A stretch of DNA of 64,000 nucleotides from JBMONI01 sp049324575 (GTDB lineage: Bacteria; Omnitrophota; Omnitrophia; Omnitrophales; Aquincolibacteriaceae). The translations under genes and the position numbers were made by a program. The DNA lies in assembly GCA_049324575.1 (NCBI GenBank), contig JBMONI010000018.1, positions 15,040 to 79,039 on the forward strand, given 5' to 3'. Below, in pieces: positions 1 to 8,967 of the stretch (positions within the stretch are counted from its first letter, which is position 1; every line of letters begins with the position of its first letter). Below the pieces are notes generated by a model. That model had not been told where the DNA came from and did not search any database. It was given only the letters and a program-made list of their open reading frames with translations.

Positions 1-22
1 GGGAGGGCCAAAAAAGCGCGTG

Positions 23-1255
23 TCATTTTCGTCGGGGATACCGAAGGTCCTGCCAGAGCATTCCCATGGCTTTCATGACCGCGCGCTGCTGGATCCGCGG
101 CCGGTCGCCCCAGAACAGTTCTTTTCGGACGATCACCAAACGTTTTGTTGCGAGGGCAAGGTAGACCGATCCAACCGGTTTTTCACGCGTGCCTCCCCCC
201 GGCCCCGCAATCCCGGTGATCCCCACGCCGTAATCGGTTCCCCACCGTTCCCGGATCCGGGAGGCCATTTGGGAGGCGACTTCGCCGCTGACCGCGCCTT
301 GGGAGCGGATCGCCCGGGGATCCACACCGAGTTTCTCTTTCACCGAATTAGAATAGGCAATGACCCCGCCTTTGAAATAACGGCTGGCGCCGGGCACCTG
401 GGCGATCTTCGCCGCCAACAACCCTCCCGTACAACTTTCGGCGACCGCAACCGTTCTCTTCCGGGCCGTCAAAAGCTTTCCCAAAACCTCTTCAAGCGAT
501 ATCTCTTCCAAAGCATAGATGTCTTCCCCGAGCCTCTGGACCGCTTTTTTCCTGAGGATCTCGATGATCCGGGGACGATCAGCCGAACAACGGACGATCA
601 CCTGCCCGGCTTCCGGATAAATGCCGAACTTGAACGGCTGATCAAAAAAATCCTTGCCCAAAAGCTGCATGACGCGAGGCTCGGACAGGTTGATGGCTTT
701 GATCGTCAAATGGGGCCGCGGGCGCGTATCCGGATATCGCTTGGCCAGCAGTTTCTTGACGGAGGCCTCGTACATATTCTCAAGCTCGCTCGGGACCCCC
801 GGCAGCACGACCACGGTTTTCCGTCCGACGCGCATGCTGAAACCCAAAGCAATCCCTACCGCATTGAGCAGCGGGGCCGCATGATCGGGATAACAGGCCT
901 CTTTTTTTACGAGAGCCGGGACCTTACCGCCGTACTTCGCATAAGAGGCTTCGATCTTCCGGTATTGCGCGGGAGAAAAACGGAGCTTGACCTTGAAATA
1001 ATCGGCGATCGCATCCCGCGTCACATCATCGGGCGTCGGACCCAATCCGCCGGTCACGAGCACAACATCGGCGGAAGCCAGCGCCGCCCCGAGCTGTTTT
1101 TTGATCGTGCCGATCTCGTCATCGCAGGCGATCTGCGAAACCACCCGGAATCCCGCCTGGGTCAGCTTTGCCGAGAGAAAACGGCTGTTCGTATTGAGCG
1201 TATGGCCCTGGAGAAGCTCATTGCCGATGGTCAGAACGCTCGCCTGCAAGGTCAT
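23..1255 (-). CDS. cinA: CinA-like protein, NMN deamidase
   Basis: A 410-residue CinA/PncC family protein. The N-terminal MoCF-type domain carries the GGLGPTPDD motif near residue 70. The C-terminal domain starts near residue 265 with AESCTGG, the signature of nicotinamide mononucleotide deamidase, which recycles NMN formed by NAD-dependent DNA ligase; the family's middle KH-like region lies between. Length matches the two-domain family. The ATG at 1255 overlaps the stop of pgsA-pgpA by 4 bp, so it is the last gene of a coupled operon. Known family: CinA C-domains are pyridine nucleotide-cycle enzymes, and a link to competence is historical. The gene is complete, ending 22 bases from the window edge. 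Confidence 0.93.
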   Translation of the reverse strand: MTLQASVLTIGNELLQGHTLNTNSRFLSAKLTQAGFRVVSQIACDDEIGTIKKQLGAALASADVVLVTGGLGPTPDDVTRDAIADYFKVKLRFSPAQYRKIEASYAKYGGKVPALVKKEACYPDHAAPLLNAVGIALGFSMRVGRKTVVVLPGVPSELENMYEASVKKLLAKRYPDTRPRPHLTIKAINLSEPRVMQLLGKDFFDQPFKFGIYPEAGQVIVRCSADRPRIIEILRKKAVQRLGEDIYALEEISLEEVLGKLLTARKRTVAVAESCTGGLLAAKIAQVPGASRYFKGGVIAYSNSVKEKLGVDPRAIRSQGAVSGEVASQMASRIRERWGTDYGVGITGIAGPGGGTREKPVGSVYLALATKRLVIVRKELFWGDRPRIQQRAVMKAMGMLWQDLRYPRRK

Positions 1256-2283
1256 CCGAAGATCCCCCCGTAGACCAAATAGAGACAGATCCAGGCATAG
1301 ACTGCCGCCATCAGGTCATCGAAAAGTACCCCCGTATAGCCGCCGATCTCCTCGATTTTGCGTATCGGAAAAGGCTTTTGAATATCAAAAAAGCGGAAGA
1401 GCAGGAAACCCGCGAACAAGGATATCCAGGTGATCGGGATCCCGACAAAACAAAGAAGGATCCCGCAAGCCTCGTCGATCACGACAAAATGCGGGTCCTC
1501 ATCCTCCCCCAGGTCCAGATGCTTCGCCGCATAATGACCGCTGAGCGCGAGAAAGATCAGAACGGAAAGATGCAACCCGACATTCCAGTTGACCAGAGGG
1601 ACCAGCAGCAGCCCCAGGAGAGAACCCATGGTCCCCGGAGCGAATTTTGAAAAACCCACTCCGAGCGCCAGGACGAAAGCAGAGAATCTTTTAGAACGGA
1701 ACTGGGCGCGCTGGGCCCAGCACAGCGAAAATCCGGAAATGAGCGCGAGCGCCAAACTGAGGACGATCAGAACATCAAGACTTTTCGCCAGCCGATCATC
1801 CCAATCCATCGGAAGTGTTCCATCCCGGGTCATAACCATCATGAAACCAGCGGTCACGGTCGCGACCTGGGCCAGAAGTTTCCACTTTCCAAGACGCTCC
1901 GCCGGAACCGAAATACCGTCATAGGCCCAGCCCATTCTTAGGAACGTGATCAGGACCTCACGGGCCACGATCGGAACGACCCACCAAAGCGAATACATGC
2001 CCATATGGGCAAAAACACACAAAGGAACGAGCACAAGGACCTTGTCCATAGCCGGATCGAAAAATTTCCCGAGCGCGGTCACCAGCCCGAATCGGCGGGC
2101 AATGAATCCGTCCAAAAAATCCGTAAGCGCCGCGGCCAAAAAAAGAAGGAACGCAACCCCATGGACCATCGGAGAGGGAGCAAAGATCATCCACGCGACG
2201 GCAACGCCGGCCAGCCCCCGGGCGAAGCTCAGAAGGTTGGGCACCAACATCCATTCGGACTTAAATTTTCCCCACCAGGTCAT
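1252..2283 (-). CDS. PgsA-PgpA fusion: phosphatidylglycerophosphate synthase and phosphatase
   Basis: One chain joins two successive enzymes of phosphatidylglycerol synthesis. The N-terminal half is a multi-helix CDP-alcohol phosphatidyltransferase with the motif D-x2-DG-x2-AR-x8-G-x3-D-x3-D in TDFLDGFIAR...FDPAMD. The C-terminal part, from about residue 200, has PgpA hallmarks: APGTMGSL, VIDEACG and FDIQKPFPI. The first reaction makes PG-phosphate from CDP-diacylglycerol and glycerol-3-phosphate; the second removes the phosphate. The frame is open to 2325, but I chose ATG 2283 because AAGGAG precedes it by about 10 nt and it cuts the overlap with rimO to 23 bp. Most bacteria encode the two as separate genes. 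Confidence 0.88.
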   Translation of the reverse strand: MTWWGKFKSEWMLVPNLLSFARGLAGVAVAWMIFAPSPMVHGVAFLLFLAAALTDFLDGFIARRFGLVTALGKFFDPAMDKVLVLVPLCVFAHMGMYSLWWVVPIVAREVLITFLRMGWAYDGISVPAERLGKWKLLAQVATVTAGFMMVMTRDGTLPMDWDDRLAKSLDVLIVLSLALALISGFSLCWAQRAQFRSKRFSAFVLALGVGFSKFAPGTMGSLLGLLLVPLVNWNVGLHLSVLIFLALSGHYAAKHLDLGEDEDPHFVVIDEACGILLCFVGIPITWISLFAGFLLFRFFDIQKPFPIRKIEEIGGYTGVLFDDLMAAVYAWICLYLVYGGIFG

Positions 2284-3589
2284 ATTCCTTCGCTCCTTGG
2301 ATCTGTACCGGGTAGATGCCGCCAATCTGAAGCGGCCGCGAAGAGGTCACGGTCACCATCCCGTCGACTTCCGGGGCGTCCATAAAAGTTCTTCCGAGCC
2401 AATGCCCCCGGCCTTTATCCCGTTCGTCTATGATACATTCAACCGTTCGGCCAATCCACTCTTGATTGAGCGATCTCGCGATCTCCTGCTGAAGTTTCAT
2501 CGCCTGATGCCAGCGTTCTTCTTTGATCTTCGGCGGGATCTGATCAGGAAAGGCCGCTGCCGCCGTCCCCTCTTCCCGGGAGTACATAAAAACCCCCAGC
2601 CTTTCAAAGCGCATGACTTTCATAAAATCAAGCAACTCCCGGAAATCCTTGTCGGTTTCGCCCGGGAACCCCACGATGAAGGTCGTGCGCAAGGCGATCC
2701 CAGGCACTTTTCTGCGGATCGTGCTAAGCAGTTCGCAGGTCCGCTTCTGGCTGATCCCGCGCCGCATCCGGCGCAGGACGGGATCGCTGATATGCTGAAG
2801 CGGAATATCAAGATACCGGCATAGCTTTCCGCAGTCCCGATACAGATCGATCAAGGCGCTGCTGACGGAAGCGGGATGGGCATAAAGAAGCCGTATCCAT
2901 TTGAGCCGGGAAATGCGCTCCACACGGCGGATGAGCTGCGGTAAGAGCTCCCGCTGGTGCGTATCCTTCCCGAACCCGGTCAGGTCCTGGCCGGTCAAAA
3001 TGATCTCCCGGGCCCCTTCCCTCACCATCAGGCGGACTTCTTTCACAAGATCCGGAACTTCCCGCGACCGGTAGCGGCCCCGGAAATTCGGGATGCTGCA
3101 GAAAGAGCAAAGACGGTCACAGCCCTCAGAGATCTTGAGATAACGGTAATGGCGGGGCGTGAGGGCGATCCGTCGATCCCCGGCAAAAGCCAAATAACCG
3201 GGGCCGCTCAAAAAACTGGCGGGCTTGCCTTGTGCGATCGAACGGAGCATTTCCGGAACCTTGCGATAATCCCCCGAACCGATAAAACCGTCCACCTCAT
3301 GAAGCTCATCACGCAACGCCTCGGGAAACCGTTGGACAAGGCACCCGACCACCAGGATCCCCCGTATCCGCCGTTCTTTTTTGAGCTCAATGAGCTCCAG
3401 GATCCGTTCGATCGATTCCTCTTTAGCGTCTTGGATGAAAGCACAGGTGTTGAGAATGGCGATATCACAGGACGTGACCGAACCGGCGATCCGGAATTCC
3501 CGTTGGGGAAGAAGCCCGAGAATATTTTCGCTGTCCACGAGGGTCTTGGGACAGCCGAGCGAAAGCATTCCGATACTGATTTTCTTCAT
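2261..3589 (-). CDS. rimO: Ribosomal protein S12 methylthiotransferase RimO
   Basis: Radical-SAM methylthiotransferase that adds a methylthio group to an aspartate of ribosomal protein S12. Visible are the N-terminal cluster-binding cysteines (SLGCPKTLVDSE and LNTCAFI), the radical-SAM CxxxCxxC in ISEGCDRLCSFCSIPNFRG, and a C-terminal TRAM-like region. About 441 residues, the usual RimO length. GCPK and FCSIP favour RimO over MiaB, whose gene lies separately at 45-46 kb. The frame is open upstream to 3661, but homology starts at MKKISIG, so I chose ATG 3589. It sits between the NSS transporter pair and pgsA-pgpA in one operon. Confidence 0.92.
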   Translation of the reverse strand: MKKISIGMLSLGCPKTLVDSENILGLLPQREFRIAGSVTSCDIAILNTCAFIQDAKEESIERILELIELKKERRIRGILVVGCLVQRFPEALRDELHEVDGFIGSGDYRKVPEMLRSIAQGKPASFLSGPGYLAFAGDRRIALTPRHYRYLKISEGCDRLCSFCSIPNFRGRYRSREVPDLVKEVRLMVREGAREIILTGQDLTGFGKDTHQRELLPQLIRRVERISRLKWIRLLYAHPASVSSALIDLYRDCGKLCRYLDIPLQHISDPVLRRMRRGISQKRTCELLSTIRRKVPGIALRTTFIVGFPGETDKDFRELLDFMKVMRFERLGVFMYSREEGTAAAAFPDQIPPKIKEERWHQAMKLQQEIARSLNQEWIGRTVECIIDERDKGRGHWLGRTFMDAPEVDGMVTVTSSRPLQIGGIYPVQIQGAKEYDLVGKI

Positions 3590-3620
3590 GACAAGAACAC
3601 CGTAGGCGCTCCGGGACCGT

Positions 3621-3725
3621 CTAGTGGGGCCCGCGCCGGGCCAGGATCTTCGCGTAAGCAAAAACCATCGCGAAAAGAATCGTCGTCCAGCTAACCGCCA
3701 TGAAGATCCACCCGCTGGGCCTCAT
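3621..3725 (-). CDS. NSS transporter small subunit-like peptide (34 aa)
   Basis: A 34-codon frame starting MRPSGWIFMAVSWTTILFAM and ending in a basic tail before a TAG stop. Its ATG overlaps the TGA stop of the NSS transporter (ATGA, 3722-3725), so it is translationally coupled. One hydrophobic helix covers about residues 5-25. Known family: several NSS transporters, such as corynebacterial MetP, need a tiny one-helix partner (MetS) encoded directly downstream. Position, overlap, size and topology all fit, but the sequence is too short for a firm homology call. Confidence 0.6.
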   Translation of the reverse strand: MRPSGWIFMAVSWTTILFAMVFAYAKILARRGPH

Positions 3726-5293
3726 TGCGGGATCCTCTGTTGGATATAATGGCGCTTCTGCCATGCGATATGGACCAGGACCACCATGACCACCGCAAGG
3801 ACCACCAGCATGAACCGGGCAAACCAGACGTAGGGATAATGCTCCGCAGGAACCCCTTCCAGCCTCAGCACATGGATCCCGTCCTGATAGATCCAGAATC
3901 CAAGCAGGACGATCAAATAAAGCGGCGTGATATATTTAATGACGGGGAAAAAAAATCGCGGGATCCCGATATCCGCCCCTAACGAGATCTCCGCCCAGGC
4001 TTTTTTAGGACCGAAAATCCAGACAAAAACGATCACTTCGATGATCCCGAAGACCACGATCCCCAAGGTCCCGATCCAGAAATCCATTTCGTTCAGGAAC
4101 CCGTATTTCAGAAAAAAGATCACCGGTTGGGAAAAAAGAAAAACGAGCCCTCCGACAATCCAGGCGGCCTGCCGACGAAGCAACTGGAACTCCTCCTGCA
4201 AAAAGGCCATTAAGGGCTGCGCCATGGCGACGGCCGAAGTGATCCCTGCCAGGAATAGCACGAAGAACCACAACGCGCCGAAGACCTGCCCGAACGGCAT
4301 TTGCTGAAAGATCACCGGAAGCGCAAAAAAACCGAGGTCGAACGCCCCGGCCTGGGCGATCTCCTGGGTCCGCATGAGCCCGAAATAGGCCACGGTCACG
4401 GGGATCGCGATCGAACCGCCGATAATGACTTCGATGAATTCGTTCGTGCTCGTCGTTGCAAGACCCGAAAGAACCACGTCATCCTTTTTCGATAAATAGC
4501 TGGCGTAAGTCTGCACGGCCCCAAACCCGAGGCTCAGGGTAAAAAAGATCTGTCCGGTCGCCGCGAGCCAGACCTTACTGTCTTTGAGCCTGGAAAAATC
4601 CGGGTTCCACAGAAACCCAAACCCGTTCAGGATATGGCGGTCCGGATAGGCAGGATCGGGAGCCCCTAGCGTAAAGACCCGGATCAGAAGAAAGACCCCG
4701 ATCACCAGGATCAAGGGCATGGCAAGCCTCGAAAGCATTTCGACGCCTTTCGAAATCCCCCGGGAAAGGATCCAGGTCATCAAGGCCGAGCAGATCACGA
4801 AAAAAACATAAGCCGGTGCGATCCCCGCGAAATAGCCGTTCGTTTCTTTGCCCTGATAGCCTGCCAAAAAATCCACCATTCCCTCGTGCGTGCCGATGCC
4901 GAAGTATTTTCCGATCACCGAAAAAACGCTGTAGCCCAGCGTCCAGGAGACGATGTAGTTGTAATAGATGACCAGCGCGAACGGGATGAAGATTCCGATC
5001 GCCCCCAGGTATTTGGCGGCCGGATGCTTCCAGAGGTAGTGGAACATGCCCGGGGTTGTCCCGTGTCCGTATTTGCCGCCGAACCGGCCGATCCCCCATT
5101 CGATCCACATGAGAGGGATCCCGAGAAAGAGCAGCGCAATGAAATACGGGATCATGAAAGCGCCTCCGCCATGGGCAGCGCATTGGACAGGAAAGCGAAG
5201 AAAATTCCCGATCCCGACCGCATTCGCCGACATCGCAAGAATGATCCCGATACGGCTGCCCCATTTTTCCCTGCCGGAAACTCGGTGGGTCAT
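3722..5293 (-). CDS. Sodium:neurotransmitter symporter (NSS) family transporter
   Basis: About 523 residues with roughly 11-12 hydrophobic segments. Near the N-terminus is the NSS signature W-x-SRIGIILAMSANAVGIGNF-x-RFP, where sodium-binding residues of TM1 lie, followed by a conserved GGGAFMIPYF. Family members import amino acids or related small molecules with sodium; the substrate cannot be read here. The frame is open to 5422, but MTHRVSGREKWG at 5293 fits the family N-terminus, and its ATG overlaps the stop of the thioredoxin-like gene by 4 bp. The coupled 34-residue gene downstream probably encodes a MetS-like partner. Confidence 0.88.
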   Translation of the reverse strand: MTHRVSGREKWGSRIGIILAMSANAVGIGNFLRFPVQCAAHGGGAFMIPYFIALLFLGIPLMWIEWGIGRFGGKYGHGTTPGMFHYLWKHPAAKYLGAIGIFIPFALVIYYNYIVSWTLGYSVFSVIGKYFGIGTHEGMVDFLAGYQGKETNGYFAGIAPAYVFFVICSALMTWILSRGISKGVEMLSRLAMPLILVIGVFLLIRVFTLGAPDPAYPDRHILNGFGFLWNPDFSRLKDSKVWLAATGQIFFTLSLGFGAVQTYASYLSKKDDVVLSGLATTSTNEFIEVIIGGSIAIPVTVAYFGLMRTQEIAQAGAFDLGFFALPVIFQQMPFGQVFGALWFFVLFLAGITSAVAMAQPLMAFLQEEFQLLRRQAAWIVGGLVFLFSQPVIFFLKYGFLNEMDFWIGTLGIVVFGIIEVIVFVWIFGPKKAWAEISLGADIGIPRFFFPVIKYITPLYLIVLLGFWIYQDGIHVLRLEGVPAEHYPYVWFARFMLVVLAVVMVVLVHIAWQKRHYIQQRIPQ

Positions 5294-5847
5294 GCGCCTT
5301 CCTTCCACTTGATGGAGCAACCCATCGAGGGTTTTGGGTCTTTCGGCACGTCGCGGCCGGCGAGGACGGATTCGATCGCCTCTTTTAGATCCTCGCGTCG
5401 GACCTTTTGCGGATCTTTCCAACTGTCATCGAGCCGTCCGTGGTAGCGGAGTTTCCGGGAACTATCGTAAAGAAAAAATTCGGGTGTGCAGACTGCGCCA
5501 AAATCGCGGGCGACCTGCTGACTTTCATCGATCAAATAAGGGAAGCCATACCCGCACTTTTCCGCGCGTTCCCGGAGCTTTGCCGGTCCGTCGTCCGGAT
5601 ATTGACGGGGATCATTCGAGCAGATCGCCAGGAACTGGACCTCTGGGCCTTGGAAATACCGAGCCAGCGCCACGATCCGCTCTTCCACGGCCTGCACGTA
5701 GGGACAATGTCCGCAAAGGAACATGATCACAAGCGCCCGCGCATGCGAATATTCCTCGGAACGGTAGAGCTTCCCATCGATCCCTTGCAAAGCGAACGCA
5801 GGCATCAGGACCCCGGCCGGGGTTGGATTGGAATTGAGCAAAACCAC
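5290..5847 (-). CDS. Thioredoxin-fold (AhpC/TSA-like) redox protein
   Basis: Roughly 185-residue thioredoxin-fold protein of the PRX-like family. The active-site region reads MFLCGHCPYVQAVEERI, giving a CxxC pair, followed by RDFGAVCTPEFFLYD with the cis-proline and a third conserved cysteine; it ends in the family-typical PSMGCSIKWK. Such proteins reduce disulfides or peroxides in the cytoplasm, and no signal peptide is seen. A TTG at 5895 could be an earlier start, but GAGGAGG precedes the GTG at 5847 at 5 nt, so I prefer that one. It is coupled to the NSS transporter downstream by a 4-bp overlap. Confidence 0.8.
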   Translation of the reverse strand: MVLLNSNPTPAGVLMPAFALQGIDGKLYRSEEYSHARALVIMFLCGHCPYVQAVEERIVALARYFQGPEVQFLAICSNDPRQYPDDGPAKLRERAEKCGYGFPYLIDESQQVARDFGAVCTPEFFLYDSSRKLRYHGRLDDSWKDPQKVRREDLKEAIESVLAGRDVPKDPKPSMGCSIKWKEGA

Positions 5848-5921
5848 GTCTTCCTCCTCAGGAAAAGAATAAAGAGATTCTACGCGCGGAAGCAAATTCA
5901 GGCAAGCGAAACACCGGAGAA

Positions 5922-6134
5922 TCAGCGGATCTTGCGGTAAGGGAATTTCCCCTTGATGTTCTGATCAAGGAACTGACAGTGGGAAGGGGCATTCAAAAAA
6001 TTCTGAAAGATGAATTCCGGGACATTCTGATACTGATAAGTCGCGCCCGCAATGAACTCCACCTGCAGAACCTTGGTTTTGCGTTCGTAGCCGATCCATT
6101 CAATTTCGGTCGAAAGAACCATCTGATTGATCAT
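5922..6134 (-). CDS. KTSC domain protein (70 aa)
   Basis: Small protein made of one KTSC-like domain: LSTEIEWIGYERKTKVLQVEF, GATYQYQNVP and a C-terminal NIKGKFPYRKI match the family's IGYD, Y-x-Y-x-VP and final KTSC-like motifs, although the ending here is less canonical. Function of the domain is unknown; it occurs alone and fused to lysyl-tRNA synthetase or phage proteins. The frame extends to 6176, but MINQMVLSTEIEWIG at 6134 is the better start. It may be the first gene of the operon ending in cinA. Confidence 0.75.
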   Translation of the reverse strand: MINQMVLSTEIEWIGYERKTKVLQVEFIAGATYQYQNVPEFIFQNFLNAPSHCQFLDQNIKGKFPYRKIR

Positions 6135-6270
6135 AGGTGCGATCCCCCCCTGTCCAGAACCCAATGGTGAACACAAAAAGAACGGTTGCGACGATCAGAA
6201 CCAAGCCCATGGTCATCTGCGGACAGATGGTCAGCAATTTCATTGCTTTCAGGCTTGTCAGTATCATCAT
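6100..6270 (-). CDS. Possible small one-helix membrane protein (56 aa)
   Basis: Open frame starting MMILTSLKAMKLL, with a strong hydrophobic stretch MGLVLIVATVLFVFTIGFW and a short polar tail. It fills most of the gap between recN and the KTSC gene and overlaps the start of the latter. No convincing ribosome binding site precedes the ATG codons, and I recognise no family. The clean transmembrane stretch is the only reason to list it; it could be chance. Confidence 0.3.
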   Translation of the reverse strand: MMILTSLKAMKLLTICPQMTMGLVLIVATVLFVFTIGFWTGGDRTYDQSDGSFDRN

Positions 6271-6330
6271 TTTATTTATCGGAAAAACAGGAGGAATCTT
6301 GAATGCTTTTTGGAGCTTGCCTCGTGAAAA

Positions 6331-8013
6331 TCAGCGGCTCGGCGTCCGGAGCATCTGGCGGGCATGCGCTTTGGAGATCTCGGTATCGGATTCCCCGTCC
6401 ATCATCTGGGAAACCTCCCGAACGCGCTCGGGTTCCGAAAGCCGCCGGCATCGGACCTGGGTTCGCTTCCCTTCCGCTTGCTTTTCGACCTTGTAGTGAT
6501 GGACCGCGAACGATGCGATCTGGGGAAGATGGGTAATGAGAATAACCTGATGCGATCGCGAGATCGTCCGGATCTTCTCCCCGACCTTTTGTCCGAGACG
6601 TCCGCCGATATTCGCGTCGATCTCATCGAAGAGAAGCGTCGGAACCGCATCGGCCTTGGCCAGGACCGCTTTGATCGCCAGCATAACGCGGGCCGCTTCG
6701 CCTCCTGAAGCGATCTTCGAAAGCGGCATCAGCGGTTCGCCGGGATTCGGGCCGAAAAGGAACTGGGCGGCGTCTTGTCCGGACGGCCCCGGTTCGGTCT
6801 GGACCCATTCAAAACAAAAGCGGACCTCCTTGAAACCCAGGTCCTGCAGTTCCCGCTCAATCGCCTGACTCAAGGCCGCCAGGGTCGCCTTGCGGACCCG
6901 GGTCATTTCATTCATCGCCCGGGCCATCTCCCGCCCATTCTTCTTGAGGCTCTCCTTGATCTCCTCGCGATAGACTTCGGCGTTCTGGATCTCATCGAGC
7001 TGCCGTTTCGCCCGCTCTAGGAACTCCAAAGCGGCCTCGATCGACCCCCCGTATTTTTTCTCCAACTGCTCCAGCCGGGCCATTCGTTCCTCGATCTCAG
7101 CCAGCTGAGCCGGATCGTATCCGAGGCTCTCGCGATAGCGCTGAACCTCCGCGGCCAACTCATCGAGCTTGAGCCGGGATTCGAGAAAAACTTCTTTCCA
7201 GGGGCGGACGGAATCATCGATTCTCTCCCACTGAGCCCATTCTTTGGCCGCATTCGCCATCAGCGTGGAAACGGAAACCTCGCCGTCGCTCATGGCCAGG
7301 AGGATCCTCTCACAGATCTGCAGAAGCTTTTCACGGTGGGCTGTCTTGGCCCACTCCGCCTTGATCTCGGACAGTTCTCCCGGCTTGGGAGCCACCGATG
7401 AGATCTCCTCGGTCTGATATTTCAAAAGTTCGATCTCCCGGTCCCGAATTTCCGCCTTGGATTCGATCTCTTTCCTCCGGGCCTCAAGACGGAGATATTC
7501 CGCATAACAACGTCCAAAATCCGCGCAAGCCCTCCTGAAAGCGTCCCCTTCCTTCCCCGCTTCGGCGAAACGATCGATGACTCTCAGATGTGAAGCGACT
7601 TCGAATAGCGACTGGTGGTCCGATTGGCCATGGATATCGACCAAGGCGCGACCGGCCTCCTTGAGCATCTGGACGGTCGCGGCGGCCCCGTTGATATAGT
7701 TGCGGCTGCGTCCGTCCGGGCCCACTTCCCGGCGAAGGATCAGGAGATGGTCCTCTCCGATCATGGAGCGCAGCTGTGAATTCTCGGGAAAAATGGCGGG
7801 GGCGGCCTGAAAAGTCCCCTGCAAAACGCAAAGGCGTTCCTTGTCACGGATCTGATGGTTCTCGAGACGCTCTCCCAAGATGTTCTGGAGGGCATCGATC
7901 AGGATGGATTTCCCGGCCCCGGTTTCTCCGGTCAGAACATGGAACCCTTCGGAAAAATCGATCGTCAGCCCGTCAATGAGCGCGAAATTTTCGATGTGGA
8001 TCTGTTGTAGCAT
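6331..8013 (-). CDS. recN: DNA repair protein RecN
   Basis: SMC-like ATPase of 560 residues that acts early in double-strand break repair. The N-terminus MLQQIHIENFALIDGLTIDF leads into Walker A GETGAGKSILIDAL near residue 32. A long coiled-coil middle follows, then the C-terminal ATPase half with the ABC-type signature LSKIASGGEAARVMLAIKAV and Walker B LLFDEIDANIGG. Length and motif order match RecN exactly. It stands alone between the amidase gene and the KTSC operon. No SOS box was evident on inspection upstream. Confidence 0.96.
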   Translation of the reverse strand: MLQQIHIENFALIDGLTIDFSEGFHVLTGETGAGKSILIDALQNILGERLENHQIRDKERLCVLQGTFQAAPAIFPENSQLRSMIGEDHLLILRREVGPDGRSRNYINGAAATVQMLKEAGRALVDIHGQSDHQSLFEVASHLRVIDRFAEAGKEGDAFRRACADFGRCYAEYLRLEARRKEIESKAEIRDREIELLKYQTEEISSVAPKPGELSEIKAEWAKTAHREKLLQICERILLAMSDGEVSVSTLMANAAKEWAQWERIDDSVRPWKEVFLESRLKLDELAAEVQRYRESLGYDPAQLAEIEERMARLEQLEKKYGGSIEAALEFLERAKRQLDEIQNAEVYREEIKESLKKNGREMARAMNEMTRVRKATLAALSQAIERELQDLGFKEVRFCFEWVQTEPGPSGQDAAQFLFGPNPGEPLMPLSKIASGGEAARVMLAIKAVLAKADAVPTLLFDEIDANIGGRLGQKVGEKIRTISRSHQVILITHLPQIASFAVHHYKVEKQAEGKRTQVRCRRLSEPERVREVSQMMDGESDTEISKAHARQMLRTPSR

Positions 8014-8110
8014 AGAACGGACTTTCGGTCTGGCCTCAAGCCCGGGGGAATACTAGCAGAAATCCTCGATCGGTTCGATGAAGAATCGCGAACAACAACA
8101 AAAGGGATTT

Positions 8111-8878
8111 TCAGGAAAGACGGCGCTTGAACTCAACCCAAGGGAAAAGATCCCCCGGACATTCCGTTTTGGCGCCCGGCGCATCACGGTGACCGATGAC
8201 TCGGGAAGTCGGGATCCCGTAAAAATCCTGAAGGGTCTTGACCAGATACACGAGAGAATCCATCTGGCTCTGGGACATATAATTCTTGCTGAAATCCCCG
8301 ACGACCCCGATCCCGATCCCCATTTCGTTCATCCCGCCCGCTTTGCAATGCGCTCCGTCCATCTGTTTGATCCACCGGGGGCCGGCTTCGATCTGCCCCG
8401 AAGCGCGTCCGCTGGAGCCGTTATCAATCAGAAAATGATAACCCAAGCCGTTCCAAAATCCGCGATCGTGATGCATTTGATCAATGCTCAGCATATTCCC
8501 CACATCCGTCGCCGTATGATGGATCACGATATATTTCCATTTACGGCTGGGGAGAAGTGTGACGACAGGACGCGCACCGAAAGTCCCCGGGATAATGAGC
8601 TTTTGCCCCTTATTGAGCACGTTCGGATCCTGAATGCCATTCGCCTGCATGAGGGTCTGGATATCGACGCCATAAACTTTGCTGATCCTAAAGAGCGTCT
8701 CTTGAGGCCCCACCACATGGGTGAGTGTCTGCGGAGTCCCGTACAAATTCCCCTGGGAAGCGGCCACCGCCGTGGCAGAAATATAAGCAGGTTGAGAGGG
8801 TGTGTATCGAGGCCCGCCTGCACAACCGGCAAAAAGCAGGATCATCGCAACGCTTGAAATGTAGCGGAAATATCTCAT
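8111..8878 (-). CDS. LysM-domain N-acetylmuramoyl-L-alanine amidase, lipoprotein
   Basis: Predicted outer-membrane lipoprotein of 255 residues. It starts with a lipoprotein signal ending LLFAGC. A LysM peptidoglycan-binding domain follows at about residues 53-97 (HVVGPQETLFRISKVYGVD). The C-terminal half is an Amidase_2/PGRP fold: IHHTAT, GLGYHFLIDNGS, IGIGVVGDF and VIGHRDAPGAKTECPG supply the zinc ligands (two His and a Cys) seen in this fold. It should cleave between N-acetylmuramate and L-alanine in wall turnover or recycling. No neighbour forms an obvious operon with it. Confidence 0.9.
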   Translation of the reverse strand: MRYFRYISSVAMILLFAGCAGGPRYTPSQPAYISATAVAASQGNLYGTPQTLTHVVGPQETLFRISKVYGVDIQTLMQANGIQDPNVLNKGQKLIIPGTFGARPVVTLLPSRKWKYIVIHHTATDVGNMLSIDQMHHDRGFWNGLGYHFLIDNGSSGRASGQIEAGPRWIKQMDGAHCKAGGMNEMGIGIGVVGDFSKNYMSQSQMDSLVYLVKTLQDFYGIPTSRVIGHRDAPGAKTECPGDLFPWVEFKRRLS

Positions 8879-8967
8879 GAAATCGTCATCAGGTTCCTTG
8901 GGATTAACGATGCTTTCCGCCGAAATCTTTAGCCTTTTCGATCCGGGAAGGATTTTTCTTTGCGGAG

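Noticed and set aside
20..1273. 417-codon plus-strand frame opposite cinA
   Set aside because: CinA motifs on the minus strand are clear; the plus-strand product is arginine/proline-rich with no family.
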